A stretch of DNA of 64,000 nt from Bacteroidia bacterium (GTDB lineage: Bacteria; Bacteroidota; Bacteroidia; SpSt-205): contig JANXAJ010000002.1 of assembly GCA_025062295.1 (NCBI GenBank), positions 1-64,000 of the forward strand. Reading direction: 5' to 3'. Below the pieces are notes generated by a model. It saw only the letters and a program-made list of their open reading frames with translations, was not told where the DNA came from and searched no databases. Below, one piece after another: positions 51,896 through 59,454 of the stretch (position 1 is its first letter; each line of letters starts with the position of its first letter). Made by a program: the position numbers and the translations under genes.

Positions 51896-52490
51896 AATTC
51901 TGCATCCACACATCACCTCGGATCAGCTTCACCTTCTGAAAAGGTATGCTCTTGAGCTTCAAAGGGTCAATGTAACTCATAATCTCATCTCTCGGAAAGA
52001 CATCGCCTTTGTATGGGAACATCATATTATTCCCAGTTTGCTTTTTTTAGGATGGTGGCGATTCCCAGGGGGAGCGGTCGTCCTGGATATTGGCACGGGA
52101 GGGGGCTTACCAGGGATTCCATTGGCAATCGTCCACCCCCAAACCTCGTTCCTTCTCATAGATAGCACGCGCAAGAAGGTAGAAGCAGTCCGTTCCATAG
52201 TAAAAGAGCTGGGACTTTCTGCCCAAGTGGAGGTTCAGTGGGGAAGGGCTGAGCTTCTCTCAGCTCGGTTTCCCTTCATTGTGGGAAGAGCTGTAGCTCC
52301 CCTGCCCCGATTTCTTAGGTGGGCAGAGAAATGCCTCCTCTCAGAGGGCACAGTGTATTACTATACTGGTGAATCTGCCGACCCGCTCCCACCTCAATGG
52401 GAAGGGAAGTTTTATTCTTTCAGGAAATTGGTCCCACAGAACGATTACATAAAGGGTAAGGGAATCTTCCGTCTCAGACTCAGGCACTAG
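51858..52490 (+). CDS. rsmG: 16S rRNA m7G527 methyltransferase RsmG (GidB)
   Basis: This 210-residue SAM-dependent enzyme methylates G527 in the 16S rRNA 530 loop. It has the N-terminal helix set (LLKRYALELQRVNVTHNLISRKD), SAM motif VLDIGTGGGLPGIPLAI, and the family-specific VGRAVAPLPRFLRWAEKCL. It starts at ATG 51858 within the end of acnA, so it depends on acnA transcription and probably on coupled translation. Confidence 0.95.
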   Translation: MFFGRSSLEDLPEILHPHITSDQLHLLKRYALELQRVNVTHNLISRKDIAFVWEHHIIPSLLFLGWWRFPGGAVVLDIGTGGGLPGIPLAIVHPQTSFLLIDSTRKKVEAVRSIVKELGLSAQVEVQWGRAELLSARFPFIVGRAVAPLPRFLRWAEKCLLSEGTVYYYTGESADPLPPQWEGKFYSFRKLVPQNDYIKGKGIFRLRLRH

Positions 52491-53131
52491 CTCTTCGCTC
52501 TGCCCAGAGGAAAAATACAACGATTGAGACACTGAATTCCGCAGAGATTATAGCCTATTTACTTAGGGACGCTAATACCTTAGATAAGCGAAAGCTCCTT
52601 CTATGTTAAGAGCGTTTGCCTGTTTCTTGTATAAATGCTTGCAAACGGCATGAGCTGTATGGAAGCTTCATAATACTTACAAAATTTCTCTCTCAGAAGC
52701 GCTCCGAAATTCTATCGGCTTCCCTACCGAGTCGGCTGATTCTGGTATCTTCACCGAGCACGCCCTCGTCCTAAACTTCCAACTACGCTGCTTCTCGGTA
52801 GGAGAGTTACCTCAGCCAGCATCCCATAGAAGGATACTTATGACAGACTACTCTTCCGCCAGACTGGATAGAAGCTCGGAAACGAGGAGTGTCAGTAGTT
52901 GGCTTTGCTAAGCTTGATGCAGCAGCGGATGGAATTTCAGATTCACTCATAGCAGAGAGCGTCATAATTATATCAGGAGACGGAATAAGCAAAACTGACC
53001 TCTGTTCTAACGCTCATTGACTGTTCCTCGTTGGTCTGTGGGCGGCTGGCAGCCATCCTTCCCAATCTAAATTCAGCTTTTACCCCCTCCTAATTACTCT
53101 ACCTTATATCTCTCCTTCTCTAAGCCAGCCC
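52491..53131. other. Intergenic region of about 640 nt with inverted repeats, no recognised gene
   Basis: No convincing protein gene is present; the 61-codon minus ORF at 52807-52992 has no domain or promoter. A 7-bp inverted repeat CGTTTGC/GCAAACG spans 52613-52647, and a 9-bp perfect inverted repeat CCTACCGAG/CTCGGTAGG spans 52723-52802. These could fold in RNA, but no known RNA family is recognised. Confidence 0.5.
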
Positions 53132-54049
53132 TTATTTTTGAATGGCAATGATTAAGACTGCTCCATAAACGGAGCGCTGGTGAATCTCAAATCCACTTTT
53201 GCTCAGCTTCTCTTCTATAATGCGACACTTTTTCTCTAATCGGATCATCCATGCCTGAGAGGCTCGGAGTAGTTCATCAGAAAGGTGAGGAAAGAGAAGC
53301 GCTTCACACCCCTCACATGCAACTTTAGTCAAGGAGACCGAAGACCATCCCACCTCAGAAAGGATATCCTCTAATCTATACCCCTGCACTAAAAAAGGAG
53401 AACGAATAGGAGGTGGGGGCGGATAGAAAAGAATTTGTTCCTTCTGGGGTGCCCATGCTCCAGCTATCCATTGCACCTGCCCTTGACAGCCAGCCAATTC
53501 AGTATTTCGGAGTCCTATTGTCTCATGAAAAGGGTCTGGCTCAAGCGCCACCACCTCAGCACCCTGAAGGGCGAAGTAGACCGAAGTATCCCCATTATAA
53601 GCCCCAATATCTATCACTCTTTTGAGTTTCAAATCTATCTTGTAGCATTCCTCTGCAAATACCTCGTAGAAACTAGAAACTTCCCAAGAGAATTCCCCGC
53701 GAGTGAGAAAGTATCGCTGGGGAAGCAGTTTCCATACCAGAGCTGTCCTGTCAGGGGTCATCCCATGAAACTCAGGATACCCTCTTTTCCACAGGTAGAG
53801 AAGCGGAAGAAGGTTACTGGGACTCAGGGGATAGACCTCTTCTTGCATCTGCCCTGGAGGCTTGAGACGAAAGGAAGAGGATTGAGCCCATATCTCCCTC
53901 ATCGTCAGCCAAAGAGAAGGTATATAATCTTGAAAACGCCGTCTATTTTTCAGAAGGGCCAAGGAGAAAAGAGCTCTGCGCACAAGATTCTCATGCTTGC
54001 CCGCCCATCGGCTCAGGAAGAGAAAGTCTTTAGAAAGAGAGTGTAGCAT
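53132..54049 (-). CDS. FkbM-family methyltransferase
   Basis: This 305-residue protein has an N-terminal helical region (about 1-130) followed by an FkbM-type Rossmann methyltransferase: motif I VIDIGAYNGDTSVYFALQG, acidic loop VVALEPDPF, and the family segment VSLTKVACEGCEALLF, in place of the usual KIDVEGAE. FkbM enzymes usually O-methylate sugars or polyketides. A polysaccharide target is plausible beside the polysaccharide deacetylase, but this is inferred. No -7 element was found. An imperfect inverted repeat (CCTACAG/CTGTAAGG) lies just upstream. Confidence 0.85.
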   Translation of the reverse strand: MLHSLSKDFLFLSRWAGKHENLVRRALFSLALLKNRRRFQDYIPSLWLTMREIWAQSSSFRLKPPGQMQEEVYPLSPSNLLPLLYLWKRGYPEFHGMTPDRTALVWKLLPQRYFLTRGEFSWEVSSFYEVFAEECYKIDLKLKRVIDIGAYNGDTSVYFALQGAEVVALEPDPFHETIGLRNTELAGCQGQVQWIAGAWAPQKEQILFYPPPPPIRSPFLVQGYRLEDILSEVGWSSVSLTKVACEGCEALLFPHLSDELLRASQAWMIRLEKKCRIIEEKLSKSGFEIHQRSVYGAVLIIAIQK

Positions 54050-54077
54050 CCTACAGATTTCGCTGTAAGGTAAAGAA

Positions 54078-54085
54078 TATATTTG
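54078..54085 (+). promoter_or_regulatory. -7 element TATATTTG of the polysaccharide deacetylase gene
   Basis: Exact TAnnTTTG ending 6 nt before the GTG at 54092. Confidence 0.75.
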
Positions 54086-54091
54086 CTTTAG

Positions 54092-55051
54092 GTGCGTACC
54101 TTCCTGCGGTGGCTAGGGGGTGTGTCATGGGTGCGGCGCTTCTATGAGGGAGAGGCAGTCATTTTGGCCCTTCATCGGGTGAGTAGAACCCCCTCCCTCA
54201 TGGGCTCAAGCTTCTGTCTTCACCCCGAAAGGCTTCAACACCTCCTCCTCCATCTCATCAAGAAGGGATATACTTTCATCTCCTTAGAAGCTCTTCTTTA
54301 TGCGCTTCAAGCAGATCATCCTCTTCATAAGGCTATCGTCCTCACTATTGACGATGGATACGCTGACTTTCTCGAGGAGGCCTACCCTATTCTAAAACAG
54401 CTAAAAATACCCTTCACAATGTATGTAGTAAGCAGTTTTGCAAAGAAGGAACTTTTTCCGTGGTGGGTAGGATTAGACCACCTCATTCAGGAGCGCCATA
54501 AGTTTATCTTAGAAGGATACTCTTACGAAGCTAAGGATTGGAAGAAGAAAAAGCGACTTTTCTCCCACCTTCAGCGGAGATATTTGAGAGAATCTCCTCA
54601 TAAAGCATGTGGAGCCATAGAATCTGCCTTTCGAAAGGCAGGCCTTCCTTCCGAAAAGTTGTACGAAGTGTGTTTAGATACTTATGCCTTGCACTCCCTA
54701 TCTCAGGACTCTCTCTGTAGGATCGGGGCTCATACTGTATCTCATCCGTGGCTTCCTTCTTTAGACTGGGAGAAATGGGAGAGAGAACTCTCTCATAGCA
54801 AGGCATTCTTAGAGGCGGTTCTTCAGCGGCTTGTAGTTGATTTTGCTTACCCCTATGGAGGGCCTCAGGACATTCCGACGGGCTTAGAGCGCCTGCTTAG
54901 CGAAATCGGCTACCGTAGTGCGGTAACGCTGCGCTGGAGTCCAGTGTATCGGGCTCATCGGTCTTCACCTTATAGGCTTCCTCGTCGAGTAGTGAATGCT
55001 AGCTTAGCAGCAGAAGACTTTCATCGCCCTCGCTGGCGGCGGATGGCTTAG
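54092..55051 (+). CDS. Polysaccharide deacetylase (NodB/CE4 family)
   Basis: This 319-residue NodB-fold metal-dependent deacetylase has motif 1 LTIDDGYADF (catalytic and metal aspartates), motif 2 HTVSHPWL (metal histidines) and motif 3 FAYPYGGP. Families of this kind remove acetyl groups from N-acetylated polysaccharides. There is no obvious cleavable signal peptide, so the location is uncertain. Translation starts at GTG 54092. The final 53 bp overlap the 3' end of the opposing mqnA gene. Confidence 0.9.
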   Translation: MRTFLRWLGGVSWVRRFYEGEAVILALHRVSRTPSLMGSSFCLHPERLQHLLLHLIKKGYTFISLEALLYALQADHPLHKAIVLTIDDGYADFLEEAYPILKQLKIPFTMYVVSSFAKKELFPWWVGLDHLIQERHKFILEGYSYEAKDWKKKKRLFSHLQRRYLRESPHKACGAIESAFRKAGLPSEKLYEVCLDTYALHSLSQDSLCRIGAHTVSHPWLPSLDWEKWERELSHSKAFLEAVLQRLVVDFAYPYGGPQDIPTGLERLLSEIGYRSAVTLRWSPVYRAHRSSPYRLPRRVVNASLAAEDFHRPRWRRMA

Positions 55052-55754
55052 CTTTTTCTTCCTCTTGATTGAAGACTCGTCTCCAATAAGCCCGCCCTAT
55101 AGGCGGCAAGCGATAATGAAGGGTTTTCCAGTAGGCTCGGACTCTTTCTGGAGAGAACCCATAACGCTGTGCCGCTTCCTCTACCCACCTCCACCGTTGC
55201 GGAAGGTATCTCCTCCATATCCGAACTAAGAGCCCCCGCACCCTCGCACTCATCCACCATATCGCATACACAGTCCCTCGGTTGAGCTGCTTATAGGCAA
55301 TCTCCCCGACATCCAAAGCGTAGGGATACTTTTCCCTCAGAGAGAGAGCCGTATCACCAATAACAAGGCGCCCTGTAGAAGTATCAAGAGCCTCATTATT
55401 TTCTGAAAGGAGGGTCCAGAGAGGAAGGGCTTTTTTCTCCATGAGATGCCTTACAATTCGGGCGGAAGAGAGGGAACGGCGATCTATGACGAGGCGTTTC
55501 CAACTTGAGGGAGGCATCTCTCCAATCAAAAGCACACTCTTCACTTGCCCTCGGCTAGCGATTCCCCAGCGAGTAAGACCCGTGTGAAGAGGCTTCACTG
55601 CCCCATATGGAAGCAGAGCTGCTTCACATGGAGAAGCCTGACAGACCTCCCAGAGGCACCGAGGGTCCGAAAAAAGTTCATAAGGCAGTCCTCCAGCTTC
55701 TAAAGCCCGCTGATAAGGGTAAGTGTTGAGAAAATCAAAAAGGCGTATCTGCAT
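54999..55754 (-). CDS. mqnA: Chorismate dehydratase MqnA (futalosine pathway)
   Basis: This 251-residue protein of the MqnA/MqnD periplasmic-binding-protein fold shows FDFLNTYPYQRALEAGGL at the N-terminus, EAALLPYGAV, and SRGQVKSVLLIGEMPPSSWKRLVIDRRSLSSARIVRHLM, which is characteristic of MqnA. It converts chorismate to 3-enolpyruvylbenzoate, the first step of menaquinone synthesis by the futalosine route. Its ATG overlaps the histidine phosphatase gene by 20 bp, in an operon with mqnE. The C-terminal tail past about residue 230 is acidic and dispensable-looking. Confidence 0.88.
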   Translation of the reverse strand: MQIRLFDFLNTYPYQRALEAGGLPYELFSDPRCLWEVCQASPCEAALLPYGAVKPLHTGLTRWGIASRGQVKSVLLIGEMPPSSWKRLVIDRRSLSSARIVRHLMEKKALPLWTLLSENNEALDTSTGRLVIGDTALSLREKYPYALDVGEIAYKQLNRGTVYAIWWMSARVRGLLVRIWRRYLPQRWRWVEEAAQRYGFSPERVRAYWKTLHYRLPPIGRAYWRRVFNQEEEKAKPSAASEGDESLLLLS

Positions 55755-56343
55755 CCACCGCCAAAGCTCTCATGTAGAAATGTCCATCCAGCAGGCGGAC
55801 ACCCCAGCTTAGCTGCCCTCGCCTATGATGAAACCGGTCTTGATCTGCAATAGGATAGCCCATAAGGGAACTTAGCAGAACTCGCAGAAGCTGCCCGTGG
55901 GTAATGATGAGAACGCTCCCCGTGGAGTAGAGACTTGCTACTAAGTGCATCCCTTCTTGAACTCGGCGGAGTAAGGCGGATAAACTCTCACCTTCAGGAG
56001 GGTGCCACTCCAGCTCCCCAGCTATCCAGCGCTGTCTCTGCTCCTGCAGAAGCGGCTTGACTTCCGCAATCAAACGCCCCTCCCAAAGCCCCCAATCCAT
56101 CTCATGGAAATGAGGAAGTTGGATAATCATGTCTTTAGAAGGAGCAATAATCTCAGCTGTCTCCAGGGCTCGCTGAGCAGGACTTGTAATGATGGCTTGA
56201 AAAGGAACGCCACTGAGAGCCTTCCGCCACGCATAGGCTTGTTTTCTCCCATTTTCTGATAAGGGGACATCCGTCCGCCTACCTAATAAGTAATCTTTTT
56301 TCTCAACCTCCCCATGACGAAGAAAAAAGTACTGCTGACACAT
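55735..56343 (-). CDS. Histidine phosphatase superfamily protein
   Basis: This 202-residue phosphoglycerate-mutase-like phosphatase has the phosphohistidine motif FLRHGEVE, TSPAQRALETAEII, the acid in EMDWGLWEG and the second histidine in LIITHGQLLRVLL. Substrate is unknown: members include alpha-ribazole phosphatases and sugar or nucleotide phosphatases. It sits between mqnE and mqnA, overlapping each by 1 and 20 bp, so a dephosphorylation or housekeeping step linked to the menaquinone genes is possible but unproven. Confidence 0.88.
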   Translation of the reverse strand: MCQQYFFLRHGEVEKKDYLLGRRTDVPLSENGRKQAYAWRKALSGVPFQAIITSPAQRALETAEIIAPSKDMIIQLPHFHEMDWGLWEGRLIAEVKPLLQEQRQRWIAGELEWHPPEGESLSALLRRVQEGMHLVASLYSTGSVLIITHGQLLRVLLSSLMGYPIADQDRFHHRRGQLSWGVRLLDGHFYMRALAVDADTPF

Positions 56344-57455
56344 CAGGTAGAAACCGATGAAAGCTTAATTGGGCGATAAAGGGAATCTCTCTCCTGAGGA
56401 GTATAGCCTGCAGAGATAATCAAATGCTCCAGCTCTTGGACGCTCATAGCCGGATGCTCCTCACCTCCAGCCATACTGTAGATCTTAGTGGTATCGTCTA
56501 TAGTTCCGTCCAAGTCATCTACACCGAAAGACAAGCTCAATTGAGCTGCTACGCGTCCTATCATAGGCCAGTAAGCTTTCAGGTGAGGAATATTATGAAG
56601 ATACAGGCGGCAAACAGCGTAGTTCTTCAAATCCTCTATTATAGATGTCTCCTTCAAATGCGAAAGAGCGTTATTTTCTCTACGAAATTTGAGGGGAATA
56701 AAACAGTTGAATCCGCCGCTCTCCTCTTGAAGCTCCCGCAGCAAACTCATGTGATGAATACGATGCTCATACCTCTCAATATGTCCATACAGCATGGTGG
56801 CATTAGAAGGAATCCCCAGCCGATGAGCTGTCCGATGAATCTCAAGCCATTCTTCAGTATTGGCTTTAGTAGCGCAGATTTGCTTCCGAATTTCTGGATG
56901 AAAAATTTCGGCTCCACCCCCTGGTAGAGAGTCTAACCCAGCCTCCTTGAGAGCTAAAAGCCCCTCTTCATAACTCATGCGAGAACGAGCACACATAACT
57001 TTGAGCTCTACAGCTGTGAAAGCTTTGACATGAATGTGAGGCAGAATTCGCTTGATGCGACGGATAATATCCGCATAGTACTCAATTCCTCGCTTCGGAT
57101 GAACTCCCCCGACGATATGCACCTCGGTCACGCCACTTCCCACATATCTGTGAGCTATAGCTTCAATCTCTTCAGGAGAATACTCCCATCCTCCCTCTTC
57201 TCCGGGCTTTCGGGCAAAAGAGCAGAAAGCACATTCATAAATGCAGATATTGGTGGGTTCAATATGAAAGTTCCGATTGTAATAGACGATCTGACCGTGA
57301 AGCCGAGAACGAACAAGACTAGCTAAGGCACCCAAGAAGGCAAGATTAGAGGAGTGGTAGAGGAAGAGAGCATCTTCGTCAGAGAGAGGGAATCCTTCTT
57401 CTACCTTCTCCCAGAGGGCTGCTTCTGCGGGGGAGAGTCGGGGTGGTCTAAGCAT
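56343..57455 (-). CDS. mqnE: Aminodeoxyfutalosine synthase MqnE (radical SAM)
   Basis: This 370-residue radical SAM enzyme has the cluster motif CxxxCxxC in NICIYECAFCSF. MqnE features are HIVGGVHPKRGIEYY, GLDSLPGGGAEIF, SNATMLYGHIERYEHR, GGFNCFIPLKF and FGVDDLDGT. The GGGAEIF and DDLDGT forms favour MqnE over MqnC. It joins 3-enolpyruvylbenzoate to SAM's adenosyl group, yielding aminofutalosine. The start is the ATG at 57455, 3 nt after TAGCTTTG, rather than the TTG at 57473 in the track. It leads an operon with a histidine phosphatase and mqnA. Confidence 0.93.
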   Translation of the reverse strand: MLRPPRLSPAEAALWEKVEEGFPLSDEDALFLYHSSNLAFLGALASLVRSRLHGQIVYYNRNFHIEPTNICIYECAFCSFARKPGEEGGWEYSPEEIEAIAHRYVGSGVTEVHIVGGVHPKRGIEYYADIIRRIKRILPHIHVKAFTAVELKVMCARSRMSYEEGLLALKEAGLDSLPGGGAEIFHPEIRKQICATKANTEEWLEIHRTAHRLGIPSNATMLYGHIERYEHRIHHMSLLRELQEESGGFNCFIPLKFRRENNALSHLKETSIIEDLKNYAVCRLYLHNIPHLKAYWPMIGRVAAQLSLSFGVDDLDGTIDDTTKIYSMAGGEEHPAMSVQELEHLIISAGYTPQERDSLYRPIKLSSVST

Positions 57456-57458
57456 GGT

Positions 57459-57466
57459 CAAAGCTA
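57459..57466 (-). promoter_or_regulatory. -7 element TAGCTTTG of the mqnE operon
   Basis: Exact TAnnTTTG ending 3 nt before the ATG at 57455, the shortest spacing in the window. Confidence 0.65.
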
Positions 57467-57519
57467 TAAACAAAAGCGGAGGTATTGGCGCTTTCTTTTT
57501 CTATGAGTAGGGGGTTTTT

Positions 57520-57527
57520 TACCTTTG
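57520..57527 (+). promoter_or_regulatory. -7 element TACCTTTG of the E2 acyltransferase gene
   Basis: Exact TAnnTTTG ending 4 nt before the ATG at 57532. Confidence 0.8.
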
Positions 57528-57531
57528 AGGC

Positions 57532-58851
57532 ATGATAGAGGTCATCCTCCCAAAGCTTGGAGAGAGTGTAACGGAAGCTCGGATTATTCGCTGGCTCAAG
57601 AAGCCGGGAGAACGAGTGGAGGCTGACGAGCCAATCTTAGAAATAGCTACAGACAAGGTAGACTCGGAGGTCCCAGCCCCTGCTTCGGGCATCTTAGCTG
57701 CGGTACAGGTAAAAGAAGGCGAGACGGTACCCGTAGGAACAGTTCTTGCACTGATTGAGACAGAGGGCGAAAGGAGAGAAGAAGTCGTAGCGGCGTCTCC
57801 CTCCACCTCAGTGCCGCTTCCTTCATCCTCTGTAGGGAATGGACCTCCTCCACCCCCAATGGAGCGAATTCCTGCTCGTCAGGGCGAACGCTTCTACTCT
57901 CCCCTCGTACGCACCATCGCCCAGCGTGAAGGTATCACCCTTGCCGAACTGGAACGCATCCCTGGCACAGGAGCTGGCGGACGGGTAACAAAAAATGATC
58001 TTTTATCTTACCTTGCTCGTCGCTCAGCTCCTTCTTCCCCTCTCCCAGCTCAAGCCCCCTCCCCCCTTCCCTCTCTCCAAGAAATCCTTTCTTACCTTCA
58101 AGAGCACTTCATTCTCATTCCGAAAAAGAAATTCTCTCACGAAAACGCCGAAGTGATAGAAATGGACAGAATGCGAAAAATTATTGCTGAAAATATGGTC
58201 TATTCCAAGCATGTTGCCCCCCATGTTACAAGTTTTGTGGAAGCAGATGTCTCCTCTCTCGTACTATGGCGAGAGCGAGTCAAAGAGAGCTTTGAAAAAA
58301 AATACGGAGAAAAGCTCACCTTTACCCACATTTTTGTAGAGGTTTTAGCCAGAGTACTACGAGAGTTCCCTCAACTCAATGCTTCCGTAGAAGGTGAGAA
58401 AATCCTTCTCAAGCGAGAGATTCATATTGGAGTGGCTGTAGCACTTCCTGACAATAATTTGATAGTTCCAGTGGTTCGGCATGCGGACCGGCTAAATTTG
58501 GCAGGGATTGCAGCAGTAGTGAATGATCTTACTCGTCGGGCTCGTTCAGGTCAGCTCAAACCAGATGAAATCACTGGCGGGACCTATACTCTCTCCAATG
58601 TGGGAACCTTCGGCAGTGTAATGGGCACGCCTATCCTGCTTCAGCCACAGGTGGGCATTTTAGCAACAGGCGCTATTCGCAAAAAACCAGCCATCATAGA
58701 GACTCCGACGGGCGACACTATCGGGATACGGCATATGATGTTTCTCTCTCACTCTTACGATCACCGAGTTATAGATGGGGCATTGGGTGGAGCCTTTGTC
58801 AGGCGCGTAGCGGACCTCTTGGAGGGATGGGATCCCCATCGGGATATCTAA
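57532..58851 (+). CDS. Dihydrolipoamide acyltransferase (E2) of a 2-oxoacid dehydrogenase complex
   Basis: This 439-residue protein has a lipoyl domain (residues 1-80; lysine in EIATDKVDSEVP), a Pro/Ser-rich linker, an E3/E1-binding domain (about 120-165; SPLVRTIAQREGITLAELERIPGTGAGGRVTKNDLL), a second linker, and the catalytic domain (about 200-439) ending in SYDHRVIDGALGG with the active-site histidine and aspartate. It transfers acyl groups to CoA. Whether the complex uses pyruvate, 2-oxoglutarate or branched-chain acids is not decided, because no E1 or E3 gene is adjacent. Confidence 0.93.
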   Translation: MIEVILPKLGESVTEARIIRWLKKPGERVEADEPILEIATDKVDSEVPAPASGILAAVQVKEGETVPVGTVLALIETEGERREEVVAASPSTSVPLPSSSVGNGPPPPPMERIPARQGERFYSPLVRTIAQREGITLAELERIPGTGAGGRVTKNDLLSYLARRSAPSSPLPAQAPSPLPSLQEILSYLQEHFILIPKKKFSHENAEVIEMDRMRKIIAENMVYSKHVAPHVTSFVEADVSSLVLWRERVKESFEKKYGEKLTFTHIFVEVLARVLREFPQLNASVEGEKILLKREIHIGVAVALPDNNLIVPVVRHADRLNLAGIAAVVNDLTRRARSGQLKPDEITGGTYTLSNVGTFGSVMGTPILLQPQVGILATGAIRKKPAIIETPTGDTIGIRHMMFLSHSYDHRVIDGALGGAFVRRVADLLEGWDPHRDI

Positions 58852-59441
58852 GGTTTTACTCCTGAATTCCTCTTGTGTCCCTGGCGAGACAAGAAAAGAA
58901 AGGCTAAAACCTCTCCTAAGCACAAAAATATCTACAGAACGCCTGAAAGCGAGGTTCATAGCTAATAAAGCTCAGTCAAGTGGGGCGAAAAGAGAGATAA
59001 AGAGAAAATGAGCGCAACTGCAGTACGACACGGGCAGAGTGCAAGCTAGGCGGAAAGCGTCTTGAGAAAAATCATTGAATATCAAAAGGGCGAGGAGGTA
59101 CGCTGGCGTTCTGATGCCTATGAGCAGGCTATCGAGATGTGAAATCCTTCTCCTTGCCATAAGCAGCATGAAAGAATAGGATGCTGAGTCTCAGTGCTCC
59201 CCAAGGGATTCCACAGAGCTTGGCTATTGAATCATAAAGCAAAAGCCAACCTAAGGATGAATGAATGGGAATAGCCTTCATGGGAGGATTTCGGCTTGAC
59301 TGAACATTTATCCTGAGTACGGGTCCTGCCAGCCTCTATTCAGCAGAAGCTACACCTTAGATGGAGAAGGAATAGAAGTATAAGAGAAGAGGGATTTGGT
59401 AAAATCAGTAATGCATCTAATAGTCTTAGGCTCTTTTAGTA
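58852..59441. other. Intergenic region of about 590 nt, nothing recognised
   Basis: Small ORFs here (for example 58972-59169 minus) lack domains and promoter elements. A TATTTTTG on the minus strand at 58922-58929 is not followed by a nearby start codon. A short palindrome CTGAGTCTCAG lies near 59184. I saw no RNA gene or terminator. Confidence 0.45.
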
Positions 59442-59449
59442 TACATTTG
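59442..59449 (+). promoter_or_regulatory. -7 element TACATTTG of the metalloprotease gene
   Basis: Exact TAnnTTTG ending 5 nt before the ATG at 59455. Confidence 0.8.
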
Positions 59450-59454
59450 CCTAG

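Noticed and set aside
52723-52802. Possible tRNA-like fold (80 nt between inverted repeat arms)
   Set aside because: No T-loop (TTCGA-type) sequence, no CCA or plausible anticodon arm on either strand.
52807-52992. 61-codon minus-strand ORF and an opposing open stretch in the rsmG-FkbM gap
   Set aside because: No domain, promoter element or start context; neither strand gives a convincing protein.
53133-53140. TATTTTTG on the + strand followed within 10 nt by ATG
   Set aside because: The reading frame ends after eight codons and the site lies over the end of the opposing FkbM gene; taken as a chance match.
58972-59169. 65-codon minus ORF in the gap after the E2 gene
   Set aside because: No domain or promoter, atypical composition; considered noncoding.
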